NCBI GenBank assembly: GCA_963780545.1
Contig: CAWACK010000015.1
Span: forward strand, 1 to 64,000
Length of the DNA stretch: 64,000 bases
Origin: UBA8941 sp963780545
Lineage (GTDB): Archaea; Thermoproteota; Bathyarchaeia; TCS64
Direction of reading: 5' to 3'
Shown here: positions 1 through 8,347 of the stretch, in pieces
Position numbering within the stretch: the first letter of the stretch is position 1
Layout of the letters: every line of letters starts with the position of its first letter
The notes under the pieces: model-generated
Told to the model about the DNA's origin: nothing
Database searches by the model: none
The model's input: only the letters and a program-made list of their open reading frames with translations
Position numbers and translations under genes: made by a program

Positions 1-744
1 CTGCGCCACAGTACCTTCCTTTAGGTATGAATATTTTACTGAATATCTGATGACCAAAAGACCAAGAGGCTGGAGGAGCGCGCTTGACAGCAACAGTTTT
101 TTGCTCCTCATCGAAGCAGTCGGGAGCTGCGGAGAAGTAGAGCCTAACGCTGGGAGGTGATGTTGATTGGGGTCATCCTCGGCGACGTGCCCATGGTCTG
201 GATCATTTGACGCGTTTCTGTTCCACGTTTTAGGCTCTCAACCATCTCTAAACTTCTCCATCGACACAATTATTTTCTCCAAAAATTCTCTCCGTCACCC
301 TAAAAATCTCTCCATCCTCCAAAAAATTCTCCATCCACACATCTTTCTCCCCCTTTCTCTCCATAGTGCAGGTGCAGGTGCTGACTGCTCCTACTGCTGG
401 GTGCAGCCACGGGTGCTCCTCAAGTTCCCCCGCCAAGGCGTATATGGTGCACGCACCTTCTCGTGTGTGGACCTCAGCACTATGCCGCACCCACGCTCCA
501 GCACCAGCAGTACTGCTGCAGGGCGGACTGGAGTGGAGGAGTGCTGATGGTTGTGGAGAGCTGGATGGTGGAGAGTAAGAAGGTGGAGAGCTGGATGGTG
601 GAGAATTTGCTTCAACCACTCGAAACGAGCGGAGAACATTATGCGGCTGCTGGAGCAGTCGCTTGGAGAAGGAAAGTGTAGGTGATTTAGGTGACTCGAG
701 GATAAAACCGGAAAGAGAACAAAGGGAGACCTGGCAAGGGAGGC
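1..744. other. Low-complexity region without a convincing gene
   Basis: No reading frame here looks like a protein: the open frames are rich in Ser, Pro and His and come from repeated GGTGGAGA/TCTCCATC-type strings on either strand (about 250-345 and 553-604). A tandem repeat lies near its right end and the broken coiled-coil gene starts at 745. It may be degraded coding DNA or spacer; nothing more can be supported. Confidence 0.5.
553..604. repeat. Two-copy direct repeat, 22-bp unit with 30-bp period
   Basis: Positions 553-574 and 583-604 are identical and begin GTGGAGAGCTGGATGG, with 8 bases between them. The 30-base period is a multiple of three, so it could derive from a 10-residue protein repeat, but no open frame around it is convincing. 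Related TCTCCATC strings occur in the opposite orientation at about 250-340. Confidence 0.75.
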
Positions 745-2331
745 TATGGAAAAATGGACGCCGTGGGAGGAACTTAAGCGAAGGTTCCCCAGCGACAGCG
801 TGCTCTACAGGCGCCTTAACGGAGTTCATGCCGAAGGCCATAATCGCCTACGAGGAGAACAGAAAGCACCTGAGTGGGCTAAGGGATCAGATCGGCGAAG
901 CGGATAATGAACTGAAGAGACTGAAGACAAGCATCACCGATGCCGACGGCAAACTCGGCGAGGCTGGTGGAGACTAACCCACTGGATGCCGCGAAGGCCT
1001 CCGTCCAGGAGGAGATCAAGGGTCTCGAGGCGAAGAGCGTCACCCTGGATAGGGATATAGTATCTAAGGAGGAGAGCAAACAGAAAGCAATCGCCGACGC
1101 GGAGACATCCGGAAACAGCTTAAGGAGTTCGTCGATGCCCGCAACTTGTCGGCTCCGGTTCTACCTTTATCGGATCTGAATGTGATCGCAAACGTTTTCA
1201 AAAGCATAGTGAAACTCGACAAAGATCCGAAGCTAATCCGTTGAGACATTCGGGAAAATATCAGACCTCGACGAGGAGGTGCAGCGTATCCAGGGCGAGA
1301 TCGACTCCCTTAATCAAACGGCAGATGAGAGAAGAGTTACGCTGAGGAAGCTGGAAGCCTTCGTAGAGGATAAGAGTGGCCTCGTCGAGAAGATTCTGTA
1401 CGTCGAGTCTCTGGGGGCCACGATCCGCGAGGTTGGGGCAGTCATCGAGGCGGCCCAGAGGAGCAGCGCGAGGAACGGCGACTCGACTGCGGAGTCGCTT
1501 AGGGCCCTCGCGGCTGATCTGGGGGAGAACTACGGGGTAACCCGTAGGCTTAGGGAGGAGGTCGACGTGCTCGCGAAGAAGCGGCTTAACCTGGAGCAGA
1601 TGATCGCTGAGCTGGAGAAGCAGAGGATAAACACGCAGCAGATCCTCGATTCGAGACAGAAGTTCATGAATTCCACATATGGCTTAACGGACAGAGTGTA
1701 ACCGATCAGGACATCGTCGAGTTACACGAGGTTATCGTCGGGTACGAGAACGATGTCGGGAGCTTCAAGAGGATCGTGGAAGGATCTAGGCGGATTGGAG
1801 GCATACTACGCACAGAAGCGCTCCGCGGTCAATGAGCTCAAGGTGAAGGAATCGGAGCTCACTAAAATTATCGCTGAGAAGAAGAAGAGGCTCGACGAGC
1901 TTGATGAGGTGTTCGTCAAGCGTGGAAAGGAGTATGGGGAGATGTTGCAGAAAAATCTGAGCACTATAGAGACCGCCGCCAAGGGCATCGACCCGAAGCT
2001 AGATGAGTTGCTCAAAAAGTATTACACATCAATAGATGTCAGAGTTGATGGCTTCTTAAAGGATATAGCGAAGGTGCTGAAGGACGCTACAACAGTGAGG
2101 GATTATGTTCACGAGGTCTTCGCGGATGCGAGTAGGCTCCGGAACATGGAGGCGTTGGTGGCGATGATGTCGGGGCTCAACGTTAATCCCTCGTTACTGT
2201 ACATTGAGCTTATCGCTCTCATCGGTGGGGCTCGGGAGTCCTTCTCGAAGACGGGGGACAATAGATTGGCGGAGATTCTCGAAGGGGCGCTGGTGGAGAT
2301 GAGGAAGGTTGGTGGCCCAATCGGCCTCTAG
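745..2331 (+). pseudogene. Broken coiled-coil protein gene (several frameshifts)
   Basis: Continuous coiled-coil sequence is readable only by switching frame about five times. It opens at ATG 745 (MEKWTPWEELKRRF), changes frame near 830, 960, 1100, 1225, 1700 and 1790, and stops at 2329-2331. The joined product would be about 520 residues, dominated by Glu/Lys/Arg/Leu heptad-like stretches (for example LKRLKTSITDADGKL, VNELKVKESELTKIIAEKK), with a more globular C-terminal end. I do not recognise a family; it only recalls long coiled coils such as SMC arms in composition. The density of breaks is higher than in the rest of the window, so true decay is more plausible here than error alone. A second ORF follows directly. 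Confidence 0.6.
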
Positions 2332-2338
2332 GAGGTTT

Positions 2339-2749
2339 ATGGATGAGGTCGACCGTCTACTTGCCCTTGTCAGGAGGCGGGACGAGTCCTTCGGTAAAGT
2401 CGTCGGGGCTGCCGTCTACGATATCGTTGAGTCGAACCTGAACTGGAAAAATACGTTGAATAAATTGAATACCTTTAATAGGCAGTTTAATTCGTGGTCG
2501 CGGTTGCCTTTAGGTAGCGGTGAGAGCGACAGATTAGTTGAGCGTGGATCGATGTCGGTGGATCGCCGCGTTGATGAGGCCCTAGAAGTGTGCAGGTGGC
2601 TCGTTGCCAGGATGGATTCGGAGGAGCTTGCGGAGTATCTTGGGGAGTGTCACAGCTTTGGGTTGGAGATGGCGAACGACAGGTGCTCGGAGCGGATTGC
2701 GAAACGGCCAATCAAGAGGTTTGTGCATCGGCAGCCGCAAGTCGATTGA
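2339..2749 (+). CDS. Hypothetical protein downstream of the coiled-coil gene
   Basis: An open frame of about 136 residues starts at ATG 2339 just after a GGAGG at 2331-2335; the frame is open back to GTG 2309, overlapping the end of the preceding coiled-coil frame. The product (starting MDEVDRLLALVRRRDESFGK) is mostly helical in look, with many charged residues, no membrane segment and no metal motif. I do not recognise it. The tight overlap suggests either a coupled second gene or a further frame break in one long coiled-coil protein. Confidence 0.45.
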   Translation: MDEVDRLLALVRRRDESFGKVVGAAVYDIVESNLNWKNTLNKLNTFNRQFNSWSRLPLGSGESDRLVERGSMSVDRRVDEALEVCRWLVARMDSEELAEYLGECHSFGLEMANDRCSERIAKRPIKRFVHRQPQVD

Positions 2750-2871
2750 AGGCACGCGTGTGTTGTCGAGTAACCCTTTAAATACCTGTGACAGTCAAAC
2801 TCGCTTCTTTGACGAGCGCGCTGCGCCTTTTCGATTTAAAATATTAGCGCGCGCGAATTTTTAGGGAATAA

Positions 2872-2881
2872 TCTAAATACT
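2872..2881 (+). promoter_or_regulatory. TATA box for the TIM-barrel gene
   Basis: TCTAAATACT lies about 27 bases before the ATG at 2904, the spacing expected when transcription starts at or just before the start codon, that is a leaderless mRNA. A GCGCGCGCG string (2847-2855) sits immediately upstream. Confidence 0.55.
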
Positions 2882-2903
2882 AGTTTTATTAACTGAAACA
2901 AGC

Positions 2904-3846
2904 ATGAAACTCGGATTTTACACGAATTACGACAAAAAGACCGTCGAATTCGCACACAAAGTCGGCTTCCGCTCCATGGAGCTTTCAGCCTGGCCCGACT
3001 CAAGCCTCAACGCTGACAAAGTGACCAACAAGCAGATCTCGGAGGTTAAAAAAGACCTTAAGGAACACGACATCGAGATTTCAGCCCTAGGCTACTACCC
3101 CAACTACCTTGACCCCGATAAAGCCAAAGCTGAAGGAGGCGAGCCGATACTTCTACAAGGTCCTGGAGCTGGCTAATCGGATGGGTGTCGACGTCGTCTG
3201 CACCTTCGCCGGCCGCGAACCGAATAAGTCCATCAAGGACAACATCCCCTTGTTTAAGGAGATCTTCACCCCCTTCTGCGAGGAGGCGGAGAGGCGAAAG
3301 ATACGCATCGCTATAGAGAACTGCCCCATGATGGACCGCTTTAACTTGAGGGGAGAAAACATCGCAATAAGCCCCGAAGTTTGGGACGAGATGTACCGGG
3401 TTGTGCCCTCGAAGTCATTAGGCATCGAGTTAGACCCCTCCCACATGGTCTGGCAGGGAATCGACTATATCCAAGCAATCTACGATTACGGCGACCGCAT
3501 CTTCCACATCCACGCCAAGGACATGGAGATCAACCGAAAGGTGCTAAAACGCGTTGGCATCCTGGGGCAAGCCTTCGGCGAAACCGTGGGTTTGGGCCAT
3601 GGATGGTGGCGAGCCCGCTTGCCTGGCTGGGGTGAAATGGACTGGCCAAAATTCATCACGGCGCTGATAGAGACAAACTACAAGGGAAACATCGACATCG
3701 AGCACGAAGACGACGTATTCGCAGCTGCCAGTGCAAAAAAGAACATAGAAACCGAATCAGGCATGTTGGAAGCCTACGGGCGCGAAGAAAAAGGGACTAA
3801 TCCTGGGATACAACACTTATCTAAACTGATTCCTCCGGGAGATTAA
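2904..3846 (+). CDS. Sugar phosphate isomerase/epimerase-like TIM barrel (one frameshift)
   Basis: The product belongs to the xylose isomerase-like/AP endonuclease 2 TIM-barrel superfamily, whose members isomerise or epimerise sugars with a divalent metal. The first 75 residues or so (MKLGFYTNYDKKTVEFAHK) are in one frame and the rest in the next; the switch is near 3135, giving about 314 residues, a normal family length. Likely metal ligands are the Glu of AIENCP, the Asp/His of ELDPSHMVW, the His of HIHAKD and the Glu of DIEHED. The start is fixed by a TATA box 27 bases upstream. The exact substrate cannot be read from sequence. It stands alone between the coiled-coil remnant and the CDGSH gene. 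Confidence 0.8.
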
Positions 3847-3940
3847 TTAAAGATCCAATATTCTCATCATTATTGAGTTTTTTAATTCCGTGCAGCTTGA
3901 AGAGTAGGTTCATCTAAGACGCCTCCAGGTAGTAAAAAAT

Positions 3941-4183
3941 ATGGTCTCAAAGAAGGGAGCTAAGAAAGAAAAACATGATAAGTCTAAGATAATAGTGAGC
4001 CGAGATGGCTCATACCTTGTCTCAGGAGGTATACCACTGACTGAACAGACAATTGAGTCAGACGAGACTGGTTGTTAATCAACGTGGCATGAGACCAAAA
4101 AATACCCACAGTTAGAGAGTTATGCTCTCTGCCGGCGTGGCAAATCTAAGAACAAACCCTTCTACGATGGCACCCACATCAAG
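3941..4183 (+). pseudogene. Decayed N-terminal half of a double-CDGSH iron-sulfur protein
   Basis: From ATG 3941 (MVSKKGAKKEKHDKSK) the reading frame is the same as that of the CDS at 4184 but meets an in-frame TAA at 4076-4078. Beyond the stop it carries on into a first CDGSH-like motif, ALCRRGKSKNKPFYDGTH. A working motif is CxCx2(S/T)x3PxCDG(S/A/T)H; here the second Cys is Arg and the third is Tyr, each one base change from a Cys codon. Stop plus two lost ligands indicate real decay rather than indel error. The intact second motif lies in the downstream CDS. Confidence 0.7.
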
Positions 4184-4636
4184 ATGAAGTTCGACGGTAC
4201 CGAGACAGCTAGTCGAGAACCATATCTTAAACAGGCAAACAAATTAGACGGTCCATCCCTGAAACTTACTGATGCCCAGGACCTAAGCGCCTTCGCTCGC
4301 TTCTGTGACAGGAGTGGAGGCGTCTGGAATCACATCCGTGTCTCCAATGATCCCGAAGCAAAGAAGATGGCTGTCGAGGAGACATATAACTGCCCATCTG
4401 GCCGCCTTGTCGTTTGGGATAAGGAGACTAAAGAACCGATAGAACCCGAACTTGAACAATCCATATGCCTTGTAGAGGACCAGCAGATGGGTGTTATGGG
4501 CCCCATCTGGGTCCGCGGTAGCATCTTAATCGAGTCTGCAGAAGGTAAAGCCTATGAGAGGAGGAACCGCGTCACACTCTGCCGATGTGGCAAGTCAGGC
4601 AACAAACCATTCTGCGATGGCTCACACGCCAACTAA
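4184..4636 (+). CDS. CDGSH-type iron-sulfur protein (C-terminal half)
   Basis: A 150-residue product ending in a complete CDGSH motif, LCRCGKSGNKPFCDGSH, which in this family (mitoNEET-like) binds a [2Fe-2S] cluster with three Cys and one His and serves in electron or cluster transfer. The middle part (about residues 30-120) matches the domain found between the two motifs of archaeal and bacterial tandem CDGSH proteins. ATG 4184 is internal to the ancestral gene, whose first half (3941-4183) is interrupted by a stop; whether translation really restarts at 4184 is not shown, as no clear Shine-Dalgarno precedes it. It may therefore be part of one pseudogene. Confidence 0.7.
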   Translation: MKFDGTETASREPYLKQANKLDGPSLKLTDAQDLSAFARFCDRSGGVWNHIRVSNDPEAKKMAVEETYNCPSGRLVVWDKETKEPIEPELEQSICLVEDQQMGVMGPIWVRGSILIESAEGKAYERRNRVTLCRCGKSGNKPFCDGSHAN

Positions 4637-4697
4637 TAATAATGCCTAAATCGCAGGAAACCATCGGAATGTACTGCCTAAAAGAGGAGAAACTGAA

Positions 4698-5168
4698 GTG
4701 CTAGGTCCAGTACAGGTAGAGATTCTGCAGCACCTCCACGACGCAGTAGATGGTGTCCCTGTAGAAGACCTACTAAAACAGTGGACCTACAAGCAGTGCG
4801 GCAAGAAAAGCATAGCAAGCCTCCAGCAGCTTGGTCTGATCAGGATATCTAAGAACATAGCCTACTTCGTCAGGTTCCCAGAAGCCCTCGAATCTAAGGC
4901 GAATATTAAAGGATACACGCCAGAGCAGCTGACGGAGTTGGACGACCTCTCTAGAAGAAACCTCCTCTTACTTTACAAAGACGAGCTAATAAAATATCAG
5001 GACGGCATCGTCCCCGCTAAGGCCATCCCACATGGAGTGAGACGATCCCTCCAAAATCTAGGCGTAATAAAGTGGAAGATGCTCGAATTCACAGACCTCG
5101 GCCGCCGGCTCCTCGGTGAGATCGTGTCGAGAACAACACCGCCAATGCAGTCCGGCGTCGATTACTAA
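4698..5168 (+). CDS. Winged-helix-like hypothetical protein
   Basis: A 156-residue protein beginning at GTG 4698, preceded by GAGGAG at 4684-4689. The N-terminal 60 residues (VQVEILQHLHDAVDGVPVED, then KKSIASLQQLGLIRIS) and a second block near residues 95-145 both read like winged-helix repeats, with helix-turn-helix followed by a short beta wing. No metal site, membrane segment or catalytic motif is visible. A DNA-binding regulator is the likeliest role, but no target can be inferred. It follows the CDGSH gene on the same strand by 61 bases and could be co-transcribed with it. Confidence 0.6.
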   Translation: MLGPVQVEILQHLHDAVDGVPVEDLLKQWTYKQCGKKSIASLQQLGLIRISKNIAYFVRFPEALESKANIKGYTPEQLTELDDLSRRNLLLLYKDELIKYQDGIVPAKAIPHGVRRSLQNLGVIKWKMLEFTDLGRRLLGEIVSRTTPPMQSGVDY

Positions 5169-5274
5169 AAACTCTGATACATTTGAAATTGATCGATATT
5201 TTCTTAGATGAAAATAGTGTTAAAAAAAATGATTCTATGCGGGACTACGCCCGCAGACGGACTCACTTTACGGC

Positions 5275-5445
5275 TCAAAACCTTCTCGGTGGCCTATGCT
5301 TAGCGAAGCACTCCTGACAGTAAACCGGACGACCCTCCGTCGGCTTAAAGGGGACCTCAGTCTCCTTACCGCAGTCAGAGCAAGTAACCTTATGCATCTC
5401 ACGCGGCCCACTGTTGAAGCTGCTACGCCTTTCTCTATAACCCAT
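5275..5445 (-). CDS. Small CxxC/CxxC zinc-binding protein
   Basis: A 56-residue protein starting at the ATG ending at 5445 (MGYRERRSSFNSGP), with GGAGTGA 8 bases upstream; the frame is open further upstream but this start has the ribosome site. It holds one treble-clef or ribbon-like zinc site, VTCSDCGKETEVPFKP followed by VYCQECF, and a basic tail RPPRRF. Conserved small proteins of this pattern are common in archaea and resemble DksA-type zinc fingers; the function is not known. It is convergent with the winged-helix gene and divergent from the MFS gene at 5756. Confidence 0.75.
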   Translation of the reverse strand: MGYRERRSSFNSGPREMHKVTCSDCGKETEVPFKPTEGRPVYCQECFAKHRPPRRF

Positions 5446-5755
5446 TTCAATCACTCCTTGTTTCGTATAACGGTCACCGCAAGGCTCCCAATATACACGT
5501 AAGCGACCACACCCCACATAATTAAACATATGTTTTATTGACTGAAGGCGTCGGATGATTTCTGAATACTTTAGTAAGTGAATTCAAATCGTTTTCGAGA
5601 AGCACTCTCACTATTCTATTCAGCAATTGAACATCGAGAAGAAAGCGAGTGTATTGGAAAGCTAACTGTGAGGTAAAGAATATCAACCAACATCCAATCT
5701 AAAAGTACTACGTTTATAACGTGACCTATTGTGATAGAGAGGAAGATGGAGTCAG

Positions 5756-7030
5756 ATGGGTGAAGTCATACCATCAAAGCCGGTTACTAAGCCGGATACT
5801 CGTTGGCACGCCTCCATCATACCTCTATACATGGCGATTGGTAACCCAGGCATCATCGTCACCCTAGTCGCCCTCTCGTTAGGAGCGAGTGTGGCGGAGA
5901 TCGGAGCCATGACTGCTACAGCGGCTGCAGCCACTTTCGTGTTCTCGACCGCTTGGGGAAGATTTTCAGACAACTCTGGGAGCAGGAAAAAATTTCTCCT
6001 CTTCTTCTCCGTAGCCCTATGCCCGATTTTTCTTGCGCTCGGCATGGCGGTCACCGTTCCACAGCTCGTCGTCGCATACACAGCACTCGCCGGGATCAGT
6101 GCTGGGGTCGCCCCCATAGGAGTAATGTACACTGTCGAATGCTGCAAAGGCAGGAATTGGCAGGGTGGCGTGGCGAAGTTCAACTCCCTAATGAGTGTAG
6201 GCAACATCATCGGGTTGATAGCTTACACGACGATGACGCAATTCTATGCGACGCGCATACTCTTCTACATCGCGGCAGCAATGTGCATCGTAGCCGCAAT
6301 CATGCTATGGAGGATGGGAAACGAGCCTGAGATAACTCTGGAGAGACACCCTTTCTCGGCCAGGAGCCTCCATTTCGTGGAGAGTCTCCTCTCGCCTAGA
6401 CCCTTCTTGAACCACATGGACATTAGGAAAATCAGGCTCCCGAGGAGCCTGAAGCAACTCACCCCACTGCAGTTGCTTCTACTAGCTGCATTCGTTCACT
6501 GGACGGGGATAAACTTCTACGTTTTGGGCCAAGCCCCGCTTATGAAGACCTTGGGATTATCAGATAGTTCCATTCTCGCACTTAGTGTGGGAAATGGTGT
6601 GGCAGCTGCAGCTGCTTTCGCATGGATTGCTCCACGTATAAAGTCGGATCATAAGAGGTTGCTGAAAAGGTTTGTAGCCGCAAGAGTCGCGATGATACTG
6701 GTCTGGGCGGCCTTCCCTCTGTTCCTTCTCCACCCTGTCTCCTACGTATACATATTTCCTATCCTCATCTCCGCAATTTTCAACGTCTTCTATGCACTGA
6801 TCTGGCTACCGATCTCTAACTTCGCCATCTCGCAAGCATCTGAGGATCACAGAGGGAGTGTAATGGGACAACTTCTTTCGGCGACGGGCATTGCGAACGT
6901 CGTTGGCTCAGCTCTGGGAGGTCTGATATTCACTGCCTATGGTTACTCAGTTGGATTCATAGTCGCGGCGATCATAGCTCTACTTATGATACCGATAATC
7001 TCCAGGATCGAGACATTCGAGCTAAATTAG
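5756..7030 (+). CDS. Major facilitator superfamily transporter
   Basis: A 424-residue membrane protein with about 12 hydrophobic segments. The loop between segments 2 and 3 carries the MFS signature region around WGRFSDNSGSRKKFL, and the long central cytoplasmic loop falls near residues 195-235 (RMGNEPEITLERHP onward). The family uses proton or solute gradients to move small molecules; the substrate cannot be told. ATG 5756 is preceded by GGAAGATGGAG-like purine-rich sequence. It is one of four MFS genes in the window and is followed directly by the first tRNA 3'-end repeat, so it marks the left edge of an integration scar. Confidence 0.88.
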   Translation: MGEVIPSKPVTKPDTRWHASIIPLYMAIGNPGIIVTLVALSLGASVAEIGAMTATAAAATFVFSTAWGRFSDNSGSRKKFLLFFSVALCPIFLALGMAVTVPQLVVAYTALAGISAGVAPIGVMYTVECCKGRNWQGGVAKFNSLMSVGNIIGLIAYTTMTQFYATRILFYIAAAMCIVAAIMLWRMGNEPEITLERHPFSARSLHFVESLLSPRPFLNHMDIRKIRLPRSLKQLTPLQLLLLAAFVHWTGINFYVLGQAPLMKTLGLSDSSILALSVGNGVAAAAAFAWIAPRIKSDHKRLLKRFVAARVAMILVWAAFPLFLLHPVSYVYIFPILISAIFNVFYALIWLPISNFAISQASEDHRGSVMGQLLSATGIANVVGSALGGLIFTAYGYSVGFIVAAIIALLMIPIISRIETFELN

Positions 7031-7069
7031 ATACACAGAATTTGTAGACTACATTGTTGTTATGTGTAG

Positions 7070-7098
7070 TGGTGGGCCCGAAGAGATTCGCATCTCTT
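7070..7098 (-). repeat. tRNA 3'-end fragment, copy 1 (putative att scar)
   Basis: On the minus strand this reads as a T-arm plus acceptor end: stem AAGAG, an 8-base loop ATGCGAAT, stem CTCTT, acceptor CGGGCCC, A and CCA. The remainder of a tRNA is not found beside it. 21 bases (7070-7090) are identical to 8189-8209. Archaeal integrases commonly recombine at tRNA 3' ends, so such lone copies are usual leftovers of integration. Confidence 0.7.
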
Positions 7099-7386
7099 CT
7101 ATAGGGCAGATATCCCCCGTCTCTCCTCCCCTTTTTTCATTCTGACAACTGGGACGAGCTCTTCTCGCAAAGCTTATGTCTATTCAAAACAAGGAAAGCA
7201 AACTTAAATCAATCATGTACCCTTACGACTCAATCAATTTAATAGACATAGATTCCTATCGTAAACAGACGCGTAGTTACATAATGAGTTGAAAACAGAT
7301 CCTTCGCTAATCACATAATAGAGAAGATAAGCATTTCATGAAAAAAAGGGCACATCGAGATCGGAGAAAACCACTCTAATATTGCT
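7099..7386. other. AT-rich intergenic stretch inside the scar
   Basis: No gene is supported. Short A/T-rich runs (for example around 7189-7250 and 7340-7350) could hold the promoter-distal end of the surface-protein transcript or a terminator. No further tRNA parts are visible here although this is where the body of a tRNA attached to copy 1 would lie. Confidence 0.4.
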
Positions 7387-8115
7387 TTATTTCTTCCTCC
7401 GAACTAAAACTAACAAGGCAGCGCACACGACGAAGCCGACGATCACTGCCTCCGCTGGGTATCCTGGAACACCCCCGCTAGAGGAGGATGAGGACTGGGT
7501 CTGAAGCGTCAATGAAAAAGGCGCTACACTACCGGCGACAACTGTTAACGAACCACTGTTCGAACTATAGCCAGTCATACTCGCCTGAACAGTATAGCTC
7601 CCCGGCATTACTCCGGAGAATGCAGCCGTGCCATTCGCAGCGGTGACTCCGCTTAGTGCAGCCTGGCCACTCGGTGTGCTCGTCGAGGACACCGTTGCTC
7701 CGGCGACGGCGTTACCACTAGCGTCCTTAACCGTGACCTTGATGCCGCCTGTGGTCGCAGCCGGAGCTTGAAGCTCTATGGCGAGGGTGTTATTTCCATC
7801 TGCCACAGTAATATTTCCAGTTGCAGCGGGGAATCCGGCTAAAGTCACCATAAAGGTGTAGTTACCGGTTGCTATGCCGTTGAAGTGTACTGACTCATCT
7901 GATCCAGCTGTCCCCGTTAAGGCTGCTTGTCCACTCGGCGTCTTCGTTGATGACACGGATGCGCCAACAACGGAGCTGTAATTTGAGCTCAGAATTAAAA
8001 TATGGATGCTTCCTCCTGTCGCATCCGCGTGCGCGTTGTACCCGATTTGTGCTGCTAATCCAATGATCATTATTAGAGCGACTAGGAATCTAGTCTTTTT
8101 TCCATTATTGTTCAT
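7387..8115 (-). CDS. Secreted surface protein with two carboxypeptidase-regulatory-like repeats
   Basis: A 242-residue exported protein. Residues 1-30 form a signal peptide (basic NNNGKKTR, hydrophobic FLVALIMIIGLAA, cut near NAHADA). Two beta-sandwich repeats of roughly 85 residues follow, at about 33-118 and 120-203, each containing the shared string TPSGQAAL and a GxYT/GNYTF strand, typical of carboxypeptidase-regulatory/PEGA-like domains. A Ser-rich linker leads to a C-terminal anchor: VPGYPAE, a hydrophobic helix and RRKK, the tripartite form of archaeosortase (PGF/PEFG-CTERM-like) sorting signals. It probably sits on the outer membrane face, possibly processed by a sortase. It lies between the two tRNA-end repeats, so it may be cargo of the integrated element or a host gene trapped between scars. 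Confidence 0.8.
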   Translation of the reverse strand: MNNNGKKTRFLVALIMIIGLAAQIGYNAHADATGGSIHILILSSNYSSVVGASVSSTKTPSGQAALTGTAGSDESVHFNGIATGNYTFMVTLAGFPAATGNITVADGNNTLAIELQAPAATTGGIKVTVKDASGNAVAGATVSSTSTPSGQAALSGVTAANGTAAFSGVMPGSYTVQASMTGYSSNSGSLTVVAGSVAPFSLTLQTQSSSSSSGGVPGYPAEAVIVGFVVCAALLVLVRRKK

Positions 8116-8188
8116 TTTTTTTACCCAGTGGTGATGTACAAGCCTTGCTTATACAGGTTATATTTTTTGCACACGCGCATGAAAGATT

Positions 8189-8216
8189 TGGTGGGCCCGA
8201 AGAGATTCGAACTCTT
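8189..8216 (-). repeat. tRNA 3'-end fragment, copy 2 (putative att scar)
   Basis: Minus-strand sequence is a perfect T-arm (stem AAGAG, loop TTCGAAT, stem CTCTT) followed by acceptor CGGGCCC, discriminator A and CCA. No 5' half of a tRNA is attached. It directly truncates the peptidase fragment at 8217-8347, so it marks a recombination junction. The 21 bases 8189-8209 match copy 1 exactly; the distance between copies is 1,119 bases. Confidence 0.75.
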
Positions 8217-8347
8217 GATCTTCTGATTTCGTTTCTTTGTGTCTGAGGCATGATTAACTGAAGTTTTCCAGTCTTGAATTCGAGTCTTGGGTACTTGATG
8301 TCTCTAAATTTGACGTGAACCTTAGTATCTTGTTCCGACGGTCTCAT
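8217..8347 (-). pseudogene. N-terminal stub of a YgjP/DUF45-type metallopeptidase
   Basis: From the ATG ending at 8347 the frame reads MRPSEQDTKVHVKFRDIKYP followed by RLEFKTGKLQLIMP, which resembles the start of YgjP/DUF45 (M48-like) metallopeptidases that often follow hsdR in type I restriction loci. After about 40 residues the homology ends and the frame runs into the tRNA 3'-end repeat, so the zinc-binding HExxH part is gone. The start overlaps the HsdR stop (ATGA), as in an intact operon. Family call is tentative because only the head remains. Confidence 0.45.

Noticed and set aside
248..841. 197-residue minus-strand ORF at the left edge
   Set aside because: Low-complexity Ser/Pro runs that mirror the GGTGGAGA repeats; overlaps the start of the coiled-coil gene; no domain.
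4076..4078. Recoded stop (selenocysteine or pyrrolysine) in the CDGSH gene
   Set aside because: The codon is TAA, which neither system uses, and two Cys ligands downstream are also lost, so decay is the simpler reading.
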